Positions 52,386 to 61,971 of a stretch of DNA of 64,000 nucleotides are shown piece by piece. Numbering within the stretch: the stretch's first letter is position 1; each line of letters starts with the position of its first letter. The notes under the pieces were generated by a model. It was not told the origin of the DNA and did no database searches. It saw only the letters and a program-made list of their open reading frames with translations. Both the position numbers and the translations under genes were made by a program. Source of the stretch: an uncultured Sphingomonadaceae bacterium (GTDB lineage: Bacteria; Pseudomonadota; Alphaproteobacteria; Sphingomonadales; Sphingomonadaceae); the NCBI GenBank assembly GCA_947493955.1, contig CANLSQ010000001.1:186001-250000 (forward strand), read 5' to 3'.

Positions 52386-53012
52386 ATGAAACGCAGAACA
52401 TTACTGAAAACAGGCCTGTTGGGATTTGGTGCTTTGGTAGCGCCTACACCGCCAGCTATCGCCAAAACGCCGTCGCTGCTTGATCCCAATTTGCTGAAAA
52501 AGGCCAAGGCGGCCCTGGACACTCATCATCTGCCGATCAAACACACTGATGTGATCGGGATTGCGGATTATGCATTGCATTCGGCCAAACCCCGCTTTCA
52601 TCTGGTCGACCTGATGAACGGTCGTACGACATCATTTCTGGTCGCGCATGGTAGGGGATCGGACAAAAGACATACTGGCTGGCTACAAAGATTTTCCAAC
52701 ATACCTGGTTCAGAGGCTTCTTCGGGTGGGAGCTATGTAACCGGGCAGGCTTATATTGGCAAACACGGCCGGTCCCGCCGTTTGGCCGGACTGGACCCAA
52801 GCAATGACTTGGCTTATCAGCGCGCCATCGTGATCCACGGCGCGTGGTATGTCGATAGCAAGATGGTGAAACAATACGGAAAAGTAGGGCGCAGCCAAGG
52901 TTGTTTCGCTTTTTCAGAAACCGATTTGGACCATATTCTGCAGCGGCTTGGCACCGGGCGAATGCTTTTCGCTGACAAGGGCTCAAACGAAATCGGTACT
53001 GCACTGATTTAG
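52386..53012 (+). CDS. Murein L,D-transpeptidase catalytic-domain protein
   Basis: The 208-aa product starts with a twin-Arg-containing signal (KRRTLLKTGLLGFGALVA, cleaved near AIAK). The catalytic region carries HGAWYVDSKMV and VGRSQGCFAFSET with Cys173. This is the second YkuD-like family (murein L,D-transpeptidase catalytic domain), distinct from the YcbB-like protein next door. KRRTLL is followed by a hydrophobic stretch, so Tat export is possible but a Sec route cannot be excluded. Confidence 0.87.
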   Translation: MKRRTLLKTGLLGFGALVAPTPPAIAKTPSLLDPNLLKKAKAALDTHHLPIKHTDVIGIADYALHSAKPRFHLVDLMNGRTTSFLVAHGRGSDKRHTGWLQRFSNIPGSEASSGGSYVTGQAYIGKHGRSRRLAGLDPSNDLAYQRAIVIHGAWYVDSKMVKQYGKVGRSQGCFAFSETDLDHILQRLGTGRMLFADKGSNEIGTALI

Positions 53013-53078
53013 GTATATCTGCGGATAGCATCCTTGAGCACGGCAGATGAATTTGGTCTTAGTCTCAAAGGAATTGTC

Positions 53079-53267
53079 ATGGCCCAAATAGTGCAACAAA
53101 ACCCGGGGCGCCCGAACGAATTGCCGACCTCGCCGCCATCCGAAACCCCGCCACTGGAACCGGACCGGATCGACGATCCGGGATCACCCGAAACACCGCC
53201 CCTCAAACCCGAACAACCGCCCCAGCGGCCACCGGAATATCCTGTGCCTGACGAACTGTCCGATTAA
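53079..53267 (+). CDS. Proline-rich small protein
   Basis: The 62-aa product, MAQIVQQNPGRPNELP then Pro/Glu-rich repeats (SETPPLEPDRIDDPGSPETPPL), has no recognised domain. ATG at 53079 follows AAAGGA; a TTG at 53034 is rejected. It is probably disordered. Function unknown. Confidence 0.65.
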   Translation: MAQIVQQNPGRPNELPTSPPSETPPLEPDRIDDPGSPETPPLKPEQPPQRPPEYPVPDELSD

Positions 53268-53313
53268 TCTAAAGCCCGATGATAGCGATGAAACGATCAG
53301 TCCAACCGATCGA

Positions 53314-53676
53314 CTAGGGTTTGGCCCCATTTTGCGCCCACATGGCCAAAGCACCTATGGCGAGACCTGCGCCCGTTGCGGCCACTATGCTTGCAAAGGG
53401 ATGTTGCTGCACTTCACTGGTAATTGCGTCTTTCCTCTGTTCTCCAGCCTCGCGGAGCTGTTCACTGCGTTCCCGCAACAACTCGCCTTTTTCCTTGAGC
53501 GTTTCTGCTGCCTTTTCGGTCCATTGCTGCATTCGTTCGGATGCATCGTCGGCGAGATCGTCCTTCAAACCGCGAATGTCTTCTTGCAAGCGTTCCAGAT
53601 CGCTGCGGATGACAGCAATCTGGCTGCCATAGTCGTGATCATGTTGGGGATGGCTTACCATTGCTTCTTCATTCAT
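53314..53676 (-). CDS. DUF883/ElaB-like membrane-anchored protein
   Basis: The 120-aa product has a long charged helical region with heptad spacing (IRSDLERLQEDIRGLKDDL and on to EAGEQRKDAI) and a C-terminal hydrophobic segment (ASIVAATGAGLAIGALAMW). This matches the ElaB/YqjD/DUF883 group, tail-anchored inner-membrane proteins linked to ribosome binding and stress. ATG at 53676 follows AAGGAACGAC; the longer frame to 53805 overlaps the neighbouring lipoprotein's end and is rejected. Confidence 0.85.
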   Translation of the reverse strand: MNEEAMVSHPQHDHDYGSQIAVIRSDLERLQEDIRGLKDDLADDASERMQQWTEKAAETLKEKGELLRERSEQLREAGEQRKDAITSEVQQHPFASIVAATGAGLAIGALAMWAQNGAKP

Positions 53677-53785
53677 GGTTGTCGTTCCTTCTTGCTTGTT
53701 TGATTTGTAACACCTGCGGTGCAAACTATGCCCCCGGGATGGCCTGGTCATTACGTAATAGCCACTAGGTTGGCTGATCCGGTTG

Positions 53786-54379
53786 TCAGCGTTTCGGCCA
53801 TTCAATCGTCGGCCCCAGATCGACTAGGACCTGCCGGGCATTGAAAACCTTCGGCCCATCTTGCGGCATTGGCCCCTTGCCCATCTTTATCTCCGCATGC
53901 GCTTCGAATTTCTCGACTGTCCGGACATCAACATCATAGGTCCAAAACCGGCTTCCGACATGAGGATGCCAGGTGGTCCAACCTCCTCCGCGATAATAGC
54001 GCCAATGCGGCTGCCAATAGAGATAGCCCGAACCATACCAGGGGTCATAGCGCGGCGACCGATCAACATAGGTCCGCCGGTCCCGTTCGGTCCGATGGTC
54101 GATCAGCATGAACCATTCATAACCATTTTGGTCGGTAATCTCTGCGGCACGGTAGAGCAGATAGCCCTCGACGCGATCGCGCGAGGTGAATATATTTCCG
54201 GCGAAACCGACGCGATATCGGTCTTCAGCCAACCGTTTGTCTGAATAGCCGCCAGAAATTTTCTGGCCAAAGAGATTGGGCTGATAGGGCGTTGCACTAG
54301 CGCACGCGACCAGCACTAGCGTTAGCATCACGGTCAGGATCGTCCAGGCGCGCGCGCCAAGGAAGCGGAGTAAGGGCAT
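53786..54379 (-). CDS. CC0125/CC1285-like lipoprotein
   Basis: The 197-aa lipoprotein has a signal with lipobox LVAC followed by ASATPYQP, then GGYSDKRLAEDRYRVGFAGN, EGYLLYRAAEIT and GYEWFML, which I recognise as the pattern of the Caulobacter CC0125/CC1285 family. Function is unknown in the family. A Tyr/Trp/Arg-rich stretch around 110-150 is notable. ATG at 54379 follows GGAGATTT. Confidence 0.82.
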   Translation of the reverse strand: MPLLRFLGARAWTILTVMLTLVLVACASATPYQPNLFGQKISGGYSDKRLAEDRYRVGFAGNIFTSRDRVEGYLLYRAAEITDQNGYEWFMLIDHRTERDRRTYVDRSPRYDPWYGSGYLYWQPHWRYYRGGGWTTWHPHVGSRFWTYDVDVRTVEKFEAHAEIKMGKGPMPQDGPKVFNARQVLVDLGPTIEWPKR

Positions 54380-54497
54380 GGCAAATCTCCCATAAGTTTG
54401 CACTTCTGGTTGGAACCAGAGCACCACAGTTTCCACCGGCAGGTCCTTCCTGTCTTTACGTACTTATTCGGAGCCGTGGTTTTCGCGGATAAGGCCC

Positions 54498-54584
54498 TTA
54501 TTTCGGAGCGGGTTGCTGAACCAAATCTATAACAACATCCATCAAAACTATAGCTCCGGCGATCATGATTTCTTGGTTGGACAT
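54498..54584 (-). CDS. Possible 28-aa hydrophobic peptide
   Basis: ATG at 54584 preceded by AAGGAT opens a 28-codon frame: MSNQEIMIAGAIVLMDVV followed by a short tail ending QQPAPK. The middle could span a membrane. This is the only thing I see in the otherwise gene-free 54380-54714. It may be a small membrane protein or chance; no homologue is recognised. Confidence 0.3.
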   Translation of the reverse strand: MSNQEIMIAGAIVLMDVVIDLVQQPAPK

Positions 54585-54714
54585 CTATCCTTGCAGTCAG
54601 GGGTATTTTAGCTGGATCGAATGAAATTCCTTTTCGACTATATGAGCCCCCTTTCCCGCCATATATCTTCACCATTATCAGCAGCGTCCTGATGATTGCT
54701 CGCTTCGATAAGTT

Positions 54715-55023
54715 TCTTGTATGCGGTGTTTTGGGCCAGTCGCCTCGGTGATCAAGGTCTCGGACCTTGATGAGGCGATGCATGACGCTAATGATACCCA
54801 GTTCGGACTGTCGGCCGGCATTTGCACATCGTCATTGCGCTCGGCCGCGCGTTTCAAACAAGAAAGCCAGGCGGGCATGGTCATGGTCAATGCGCCGACG
54901 GCCGGTGTTGATTACCACGTACCGTTCGGCGGAACAAAAGGGTCCAGCTTCGGGCCGCGCGAGCAAGGTGGTTACGCACGCGATTTCTACACGACCGTGA
55001 AAACAGCATACACCCAAACATGA
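54715..55023 (+). pseudogene. Aldehyde dehydrogenase C-terminal fragment
   Basis: About 100 codons encode only the last fifth of an aldehyde dehydrogenase: CFGPVASVIKVSDLDEAM (intact genes read EVFGPV), QFGLSAGICT, AGMVMVNAPTAGVDYHVPFGG and the C-terminal end. The catalytic Cys, Glu and cofactor domain are missing and no upstream part is found, so it cannot be an active enzyme. HVPFGGTKGSSFGPREQG resembles the alpha-ketoglutaric-semialdehyde dehydrogenase type. It lies next to an integrase remnant. Confidence 0.85.
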
Positions 55024-55143
55024 AAATTGCTTTCAACGAGATGTGAGATGGTTTGTGATCGAAAATTCTAAGCTTGGGTAAGAGGTCTGTTTCCCATCCC
55101 AATAGCAGATGCCAGCCGAAAACGGGCCGGCATCCAGCATCGG

Positions 55144-55365
55144 TCAAATCTCGGTCTTCTCAGCTAGGGTAAGCGCGTCCTCCATATCGAGGCCCAGGTA
55201 GCGAACAGCATTCTCTAGCTTGGAGTGGCAAAGCAGGACCCGAATCGCTCCAAGGTTTCCTGTAGCCTCGCAGATGATCAAGGCTTTCGCCTGACAAAGC
55301 GAATGCGCCCCGTATTCCTCAACCCACTGATCAACTAGCCTCGCATATTGGCGTGTGCTTAAATG
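55144..55365 (-). pseudogene. Tyrosine-type integrase C-terminal fragment
   Basis: The reverse strand from a TGA (55366-55368 complement) to the stop at 55144-55146 reads YGAHSLCQAKALIICEATGN, then LLCHSKLENAVRYLGLDM, and ends EKTEI. Active tyrosine recombinases of this type read HSLRRTKA, GHTKIENTVRYLG. Here the catalytic Arg of box II is replaced (HSLC), while the late His region and Tyr remain, and the N-terminal two thirds are missing. It marks the past presence of a mobile element. Confidence 0.82.
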
Positions 55366-55516
55366 TCATGAGTGATTGGCACGGCTTGGAAAAACATAGT
55401 CTTCTAACGACCTGCCTTCGCGTTCCAATCAAGCGAACAGGCTTCTACGTGCAGCCGATGCAACAAATTGAACGGGCCGCGCTGTCTTGCGCTGCATGAT
55501 CGTGCTGGGTCGCTTC

Positions 55517-56929
55517 TCATTCTGATTCCTGCACGTCAGTATCCGTGATTTTCCAGCCCCCGCCCAAGGCGAGGTTGAGAGCGACCCATTGTTCAACACG
55601 CGCGCGTCTGATTGTGACCAGACCGCGTTCGGCGTTGAACAGACGTTGCTGGATATTCAGTACATCGATCAGGTCTGTTTCGCCTTCCTTATACTGCAAC
55701 TGAGACAGCCGATAGGCTCGTGCCGAGGCCCTGGCCGCATTGTCCAGCGCTTTTTCGCGCCTTTTCAGAACAATTGCCTGATCGAGATTCGTTTCCGCTT
55801 CGTTGAGTGCGCTGAGCGCAGTATCCGCATAGGCCGCTATAGCGGCGCGCTGATCCGCATCGGCCTGATCAACCTGAGCTCCCCGCAAACCGCCATCAAA
55901 AATGGGTTGCAGGACTCCTCCGATGATCGACCATATGAGATTAGGGCCGTCGAGAATATCTCCAAGGTCAGAGGAAGACCCGCCAATACTGCCGGTCAGT
56001 GAAACCAGCGGCAGTCGCGCTGCCTTTGCCTGATCAAGATTTGCAAAAGCTGCTGCTACCCGCCGTTCCGCCGCGACAACATCCGGACGGCGCTCAAGCA
56101 GTCCGGACGGAATTCCTGCCGGAGGGCTCGCAGGCGTCACTGGCAAGTCGTTGGCATGTGTGAGCTGATCCGCCGGATAGCGGCCCAGAAGCAGTTCCAG
56201 CGCCCGATTGGTACTCCGTGCCGCGCCGCGGGCATTTTCCAGACTGTCAATCGCGGTCGCGAGATCCGATGCCGTGATCGCCGTGTCCTGTGCGGACGCA
56301 AACCCCTCGCGATAGCGGACCTGAACGATACGATCTATTTCCGCCAACGCGGTTACCGTCCGTTCTGCAACACCTATCTGCAATTGTGCTTCAATGGCGG
56401 TGAAATAGGCACTGGCAACTGCGCTGGCCAAGGAATATTGAGCGAAGCGAAAATCCGCTTCCACGGCCTGCGCACTCGCATAAGCCGCATTCCGTCCCGC
56501 TCTTACACGCCCCCAGATATCAACTTCCCATTGCGCCTGTGCATTCAGATCAAACTGGCTGACATCGGGAATGGGGCCTTCAAACCGTCCGGTCCGGGTT
56601 GCGTTGAAATTCCCATTTATGGCTGGAAACAAGGCCGCGCGCGCCTGCCTAACCAATGCCCAAGACGACTCAACACTGGCCGCCGCTGCCTGAATATTGC
56701 GGTTGTTGAGTTGCGCCTCCCGAACCAGATCGGAAAGCACCGGATCACCAATACGGTCAATCCAGCCGATCTGAACCTCTCCGGGTTCCGCGCCGTCAAC
56801 CTGCCACTGATCCGGAAGCTCGGGAAGGCTTTGCTCCGTTGCTTGGCGCACATCCGTATCCGTGCTCAGCGACACACAGGCTGTGAGCAAGGGAACAAGC
56901 GATAGCGGAATGACCAGATGCCAGTTCAT
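55517..56929 (-). CDS. NodT/OprM-family outer-membrane efflux lipoprotein
   Basis: Outer-membrane channel of an RND pump, 470 aa, with lipobox LLTAC (Cys18) and the duplicated outer-membrane-efflux architecture: first repeat with LSDLVREAQLNNRNIQAA, GFASAQDTAI, second repeat with GLLERRPDVVAAERRVAAAFA and GETDLIDVLNIQQ. Trimeric beta-barrel and periplasmic alpha-tunnel are expected. The start overlaps the RND stop as ATGA, so the order is MFP, RND, OMF in one operon. Confidence 0.94.
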   Translation of the reverse strand: MNWHLVIPLSLVPLLTACVSLSTDTDVRQATEQSLPELPDQWQVDGAEPGEVQIGWIDRIGDPVLSDLVREAQLNNRNIQAAAASVESSWALVRQARAALFPAINGNFNATRTGRFEGPIPDVSQFDLNAQAQWEVDIWGRVRAGRNAAYASAQAVEADFRFAQYSLASAVASAYFTAIEAQLQIGVAERTVTALAEIDRIVQVRYREGFASAQDTAITASDLATAIDSLENARGAARSTNRALELLLGRYPADQLTHANDLPVTPASPPAGIPSGLLERRPDVVAAERRVAAAFANLDQAKAARLPLVSLTGSIGGSSSDLGDILDGPNLIWSIIGGVLQPIFDGGLRGAQVDQADADQRAAIAAYADTALSALNEAETNLDQAIVLKRREKALDNAARASARAYRLSQLQYKEGETDLIDVLNIQQRLFNAERGLVTIRRARVEQWVALNLALGGGWKITDTDVQESE

Positions 56930-59900
56930 GCCGTGACTCCTTCTGACGAGGAATCCGGATTTTCAGACTTCACGAACCCAGCCGATTCATCCTCGGTAAC
57001 CTTGAACAAGGTTGCATATATAACGGGTACCAAGATCAGGGTCAGCACAGTCGCAAAACTCAGGCCGAAAACAAGCACCACCGCCATCGACTGGAAAAAC
57101 GCATCAAAAAACAGCGGGATTACGCCCAGCACGGTGGTTCCCGATCCCAAGAGGACTGGCCGGACGCGGCTGGCCGCGCTGTCGATAATCGCATCAAAGC
57201 GCGGTTTGTTTTCAGCTATCTCCAGATCGATCTGGTCCACAAGGACGATTGCGTTCTTGATGAGCAGACCAGCGAGCGAAAGGACGCCCAGTATTGCCAT
57301 AAACTCAAAGGGAACGCCCATGACGATCAGTCCGAACACCACTCCTACGAGCGCCAGCGGTACCACCGACCATATCACCAGCGGCTGACGCAAAGCATTG
57401 AACAGGATAATGACGACCAATATCATTGCGCCAAAGCCGAACGGTATGGCCCCCATCAACTGACTGTTGGCTTCCGCGCTATTCCCCGATTCCCCATCCC
57501 ATTTCAGTGTATAGCCGGGCGGCAATTCGATATCCTCCACTTGCGGCTGCACGCGTGCCTGGAGTTCACCGGCCAGAAGTCCTGGGACGGGGTCGGCCTG
57601 TGCCTTGATACTCCAGATCTTGTCCGTCCGGCGCAGGCGGCCATCCCGCCATACGGTGCGGACCCCGTCTGTCACCTGTTCGAGAGGCACGGAACGACCC
57701 GACGCTCCTACGAGTTGAATCCCTCCGATACCCGAAACGTCAGCCCGCTCGTTTTCAGGGGCTCGCGACAATATCGGAATCAGGTCATCATTTTCCCGGT
57801 ACACGCCGACCCGTTGCCCGGAATAGTTTCGGGCCAGTGCATTGCCAAGATCGGTCCTGCTGACGCCGGCCCGGCGCCCCTTCACTTCGGAGTAGACGGC
57901 ATCCACCGCCGGGACCTGTTGCCGCCAGTTATCCTTGATCGACAGGGCTCCGCCATCTTCCGCAAAAATCGTTTTGGCTTCCTCGGCAAGTTCCCGCAGC
58001 CTTTCGGGTTCGGGACCCGAGAAGGTTGCCTCGATTTTTGAACCACCTCCGGGACCAAGAACAAAGCGCCATACCTTGCCCTGCGCCTGCGTGAAGTTTG
58101 CATCGATATGGTTCTGAACTTCGGGGATCAGTTGGTCGAGCCGCTCATAGTCGTCCAGCTTCACCAGTATCTGGCCATAAGCGCTGTTTTGCGATTCAAA
58201 CTGGTAAACCAGCATGTATCGAAGCGTTCCGCCCCCTACCAGCGTATGTACATCTTCGACACCTTCCTGCTTCGCGATAAACTTCTCTAGCTCGCGCATG
58301 TCAGCATCGGTCTTTGATATATCAGTGCCTTCCGGCAGCCAGTAATCGACAACCATTTGGGGTGTGGTCGATGCCGGAAAGAATCCGGGCGTAACAAAAT
58401 TGAACCCGATGACGGAAATCAGAAACAGTCCCACGGCTCCCGCGATTGTTAGTGCCCTGAACCTGATCAGTCGGGCGATCAGTTCCTTGAACATCTGCAT
58501 GTATCGGCTATCTGTCTGCTCTTCGGGCGGGTCTTCGGCCGTCCCTGCTTCCGTGAACAGCAAGCTGCAGAAAAATGGCGTCAGCGTGATCGCAAAGACC
58601 CAGCTGTAGAGCAGGGATATCAGGATAACCCAGAACAAGTCGCCGGTGAACTCGGCCGTATCCCCGGGAGCCAGACCAATTGGCGCAAAAGCAAGGATGC
58701 CGACAAGGGTTCCGCCTAATAAGGGCCATATCGACTTGCGTACCGTCTCACCCGCAATTTCAATAATCTTGCGGCCTTTCTGAGTGCCAACCAATATGCC
58801 GTCAGTAACCACAATGGCATTGTCCACCAGCATACCCAGCGCAATGATCAGGGCGCCCAGGGAAATGCGGTGCATGGGGACGTTGATCATGTACATGGTA
58901 CCCAGCGTCGCCGCGATGGTGAGCAAAAGCCCCAAGCCAATGACAAGACCTGAACGCGGCCCCATGAAGATGAACAGGGTACCGATCACGATCACCAGGG
59001 CAATGATCACATTGATCACAAAGTCTACGACGGATCTTTCGACCACTTCGCCCTGATGATAAAATTTGTGCAGTTCCATGCCTAGCGGACGCTGGCCTTC
59101 TACTTCTGTCAATTTGGCCGATATATCTTCGCCAATGGCGACCACATTGGAACCTGATACCGCTGCCACGCCAAGTGCGAGTGCGGGTTTGCCATTATAA
59201 TACATCTGAAACGATGCGGGATCCTTATAGCCGCGGGTTACCCGGGCAATATCTCCCAATTGCGTGATCCGGCCCTCTGACGACGACACCAGCAAGTTCT
59301 TGATTGCATCCACCGAGTCAATATCACCTGTTGGCGTGATAATCAGGCGTTGGTCATCTATTTTCACCGACCCACCGGAAACAACGGCATTCTGTGTCGA
59401 GAGCTGGTCAAAGATTGTATTGACCGTGGCACCCAGGGCCGCGGCATTCTGCCGTGCTATCTCGACATAGATAACTTCCTCTTGCTCTCCGCTTATATTG
59501 ACCTTGCCGACACCTTTTACGGAAAGCAGATCCTGTTGCAGTACTTTCGCATATTCGCGCAGTTCGGCCATTTCGAAGCCGTCACCGGTCAAAATATAAT
59601 AGATCCCGAATACATCGCCAAATTCATCGAAAACGGTTGATGGTCCTGCGCCGGGCGGCAGATCACCGGCCGCATCCGCCACCTTGTTACGGAGCTTTGT
59701 CCAGATGATCTGCAAATCACCCTTTGTGGGCGAAGCCTCAAATTTCATTTCGACCGAGATTTCGGAAAAGCCGTCCGAAGACACCGAGTTAATCTCTTTG
59801 ACTTCCGCCATGTCCTGCAGCGCCGTTTCCAGCGGCGCGGTTACCTCTCTTGCCACTTCCTCGGGGCTGCCGCCAGGATAGGGTGTCAAAACCTGCGCCG

Positions 59901-60030
59901 TGCGGATCGTGAACTCCGGGTCTTCGAAGCGCGGCATGTTCTGATAGGCGTACCATCCGGCAAATAGTGACAACAGGATTACGATTCCCATCATCAACCG
60001 GTTCCTGATGCTATATTCGGCGATCTGCAT
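56926..60030 (-). CDS. RND-family efflux transporter
   Basis: Pump of 1034 aa with the usual two groups of membrane helices and two large periplasmic loops. TM4 carries ALGMLVDNAIVVTDGI, with one Asp of the AcrB pair replaced by Asn. LAGLLIKNAIVLVDQI in TM10 supplies the Lys. ATG at 60030 is 11 bp after the MFP stop. The co-encoded adaptor and outer-membrane partner complete a tripartite pump. No local regulator is seen. Confidence 0.95.
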   Translation of the reverse strand: MQIAEYSIRNRLMMGIVILLSLFAGWYAYQNMPRFEDPEFTIRTAQVLTPYPGGSPEEVAREVTAPLETALQDMAEVKEINSVSSDGFSEISVEMKFEASPTKGDLQIIWTKLRNKVADAAGDLPPGAGPSTVFDEFGDVFGIYYILTGDGFEMAELREYAKVLQQDLLSVKGVGKVNISGEQEEVIYVEIARQNAAALGATVNTIFDQLSTQNAVVSGGSVKIDDQRLIITPTGDIDSVDAIKNLLVSSSEGRITQLGDIARVTRGYKDPASFQMYYNGKPALALGVAAVSGSNVVAIGEDISAKLTEVEGQRPLGMELHKFYHQGEVVERSVVDFVINVIIALVIVIGTLFIFMGPRSGLVIGLGLLLTIAATLGTMYMINVPMHRISLGALIIALGMLVDNAIVVTDGILVGTQKGRKIIEIAGETVRKSIWPLLGGTLVGILAFAPIGLAPGDTAEFTGDLFWVILISLLYSWVFAITLTPFFCSLLFTEAGTAEDPPEEQTDSRYMQMFKELIARLIRFRALTIAGAVGLFLISVIGFNFVTPGFFPASTTPQMVVDYWLPEGTDISKTDADMRELEKFIAKQEGVEDVHTLVGGGTLRYMLVYQFESQNSAYGQILVKLDDYERLDQLIPEVQNHIDANFTQAQGKVWRFVLGPGGGSKIEATFSGPEPERLRELAEEAKTIFAEDGGALSIKDNWRQQVPAVDAVYSEVKGRRAGVSRTDLGNALARNYSGQRVGVYRENDDLIPILSRAPENERADVSGIGGIQLVGASGRSVPLEQVTDGVRTVWRDGRLRRTDKIWSIKAQADPVPGLLAGELQARVQPQVEDIELPPGYTLKWDGESGNSAEANSQLMGAIPFGFGAMILVVIILFNALRQPLVIWSVVPLALVGVVFGLIVMGVPFEFMAILGVLSLAGLLIKNAIVLVDQIDLEIAENKPRFDAIIDSAASRVRPVLLGSGTTVLGVIPLFFDAFFQSMAVVLVFGLSFATVLTLILVPVIYATLFKVTEDESAGFVKSENPDSSSEGVTA

Positions 60031-60041
60031 ATCCCGTCAGC

Positions 60042-61106
60042 CTATCGCTTCCAGGAGCGAACACGGTCGCCCGGCCGCAGATAGGCGCCGCCCGATGCGA
60101 CAATCGTTTCCCCAACCTTCAATCCCTTGGTGGCAATGACATTCTGCCCAACCTGATCAGCAAGCTGAACTTCTCGCCGTGCGACTGATCGTTCCACCGG
60201 CTTCACCACCCAGACATATTTTTTGCTGCCTTCGGTCACAACAGACGCCAGTGGAATGGATATCCCGGCAATGCCATCGGCGCCGCGTCCATCCAGATCA
60301 TAATCGAAAGACAATGTTGCAGTCATGCCGGTCAGCACAAGCAGATCCGCGGGCGGCTGAAAGGTAAAGCGCCCTTCAAAAGTTTGCGTGGATTGATCCG
60401 CCTGACCGGTCGCCTCTCTGAAAACAGCCGGGAAGCGACGTCCCGGTGCGGCGTCCAGCTCGACGAAGGTATTGTAGTAATTGATCTTGTTGGAATTGAG
60501 CACGAAACTGCCAGGGACGTTCACAATTGCTTCGACCGCACTGCTCTGCATCGTTACCACCGGAGCCTGTGGTTGCACGTTCTGGAACTGTTCGACATAG
60601 GTTTTGCCAATAAATCCGGAAAATGGCGCCCGCAGGACGGTGTCGGCCAGACTTTTCCGCGCATCATCCAGTGTCGCCTGTGCCACCTGTCGCTGCGCCA
60701 GTCTGCTTTCGACCACACTTCGCGATATGGCATCTTCCTTGATCAGCCGCAGCGCGCGCTGATATTCGCTGTCTGCATTGCGGTACTGGGCTTCTGCCTG
60801 CGTAACGGCATTGCGAAAACTGCGGGGGTCAAGCCCGGCAATGACGGAACCTTTTCGATAGAATTCCCCTCCCAATGCCTTCCAGGTGGTGATCTGCCCC
60901 CCAACCTGGAACGCCAGATCTGTGGACCTTACTGACCGGATCACCGCCGGGAAGCTGTTGCTGGCCTGCTCTGCCTGTTCATTCAACTTCAGCAGTTTGG
61001 CGGGGCGCGGTTCAGTAACCGTGTCTGTTTGTGCCGGTACATCACAAGCTTGCAGCAAAAAGGTGAAGCCGAGAACAAACCCGGCGGGCCATGAGAATCG
61101 TTTCAC
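60042..61106 (-). CDS. RND efflux membrane fusion protein (lipoprotein)
   Basis: The 354-aa adaptor has lipobox LLQACD (Cys21), the lipoyl half VGGQITTWKALGGEFYRKG, a coiled-coil region (about 95-140), LRAPFSGFIGKTYVEQFQNVQ and a beta-barrel domain. It begins with GTG at 61106 behind AAGGAG. First gene of the pump operon. Confidence 0.93.
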   Translation of the reverse strand: MKRFSWPAGFVLGFTFLLQACDVPAQTDTVTEPRPAKLLKLNEQAEQASNSFPAVIRSVRSTDLAFQVGGQITTWKALGGEFYRKGSVIAGLDPRSFRNAVTQAEAQYRNADSEYQRALRLIKEDAISRSVVESRLAQRQVAQATLDDARKSLADTVLRAPFSGFIGKTYVEQFQNVQPQAPVVTMQSSAVEAIVNVPGSFVLNSNKINYYNTFVELDAAPGRRFPAVFREATGQADQSTQTFEGRFTFQPPADLLVLTGMTATLSFDYDLDGRGADGIAGISIPLASVVTEGSKKYVWVVKPVERSVARREVQLADQVGQNVIATKGLKVGETIVASGGAYLRPGDRVRSWKR

Positions 61107-61437
61107 ACGAGAACTCCTTCCAAAATCTCGATGTTGCAGACGAGGCGGGGAAGGCAGATGCTAGTGCGCGCGATAGCTCTCGACAACAGGTTTCTTCTAT
61201 CCACGTTTAGATTTACTGAATTATCCGCTTTTGGGATGGAGCTGACACTCACAAATCGGGGTGAGATCAATTTTGAATGCCCAACTTTCAGTGCCATCGC
61301 CAGTTCATCGATGGTTACAACTATTGGATTACGTTTACCGCGTTTCTTGAAATCTGATATTTTGTACCGATTTCCCAGCACGTGTCTGAAGCGGGTCTCG
61401 AAACAGATACTCGAAATTGCCAACCTGTCCCCGGTTC
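61107..61437. other. Intergenic region with a degenerate repeat
   Basis: Upstream region of the RND operon. TTATCCGCTTTTGGGATGGAG near 61219 resembles one arm of the dispersed repeat family. A frame on the reverse strand crosses that repeat and matches no protein I recognise, so I do not call a gene. Confidence 0.5.
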
Positions 61438-61971
61438 CTAAAGCCTGCTGACTGAATTCAGTGCAGGGATATAGTCAGGCAAAGATCGTAATGGGGCATT
61501 GTTCTGGTTTGCCAATATGGCTGCAATCGGGCCACCATGAGTGATAACGGCGACAGTCTTTTCGGTCGGCAATTCTCGCCATGCGGAGAGCACCCGCGCC
61601 ACCAGTTCCGTCGTCGTTTCTCCACCACCTGGTCGAAATCCGTCCGGGTTGTCCAACATCCCGTCCATCGCATTGCCGGTTTCGCGATAGATGGCATCCC
61701 AGCTGCGGCCTTCCCAGCTACCAAAATCCCGTTCCCGCCAACGGCTGTCGGCACTCGCCTTGATCGACAGGCTGCTCGCCACTTGTTCCGCAATATGTCG
61801 GGTTCGGCGCATGTCGGAATGCACGATAACGTCCGGTGACAATCCAACCAGATCGGAAACAAGCTGCTTGGCGAAGCGAGCGCCTTCGCGGCTCAAACCC
61901 ATGTCGCTGACGCCGTAGCAACGGTTTTGCCAGTGCAGGGCCACCTGCGGATGCCGAACCAGCCAGATCAC
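61438..61971 (-). CDS. cobC: Alpha-ribazole phosphatase-like histidine phosphatase
   Basis: The 177-aa histidine phosphatase has WLVRHPQVA (catalytic His7 in RHP), FGSWEGRSW and AVITHGGPIAA with the second His. In the cobalamin lower-ligand pathway it removes phosphate from alpha-ribazole phosphate or from adenosylcobalamin phosphate. It begins with GTG overlapping the cobS stop (GTGA). The operon context, not the sequence alone, supports cobC. Confidence 0.85.
   Translation of the reverse strand: MIWLVRHPQVALHWQNRCYGVSDMGLSREGARFAKQLVSDLVGLSPDVIVHSDMRRTRHIAEQVASSLSIKASADSRWRERDFGSWEGRSWDAIYRETGNAMDGMLDNPDGFRPGGGETTTELVARVLSAWRELPTEKTVAVITHGGPIAAILANQNNAPLRSLPDYIPALNSVSRL

Noticed and set aside
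61103-61423. Open frame of 106 codons on the - strand
   Set aside because: It crosses a degenerate repeat arm (IPKADNS), overlaps the RND operon's 5' region and shows no recognisable domain.
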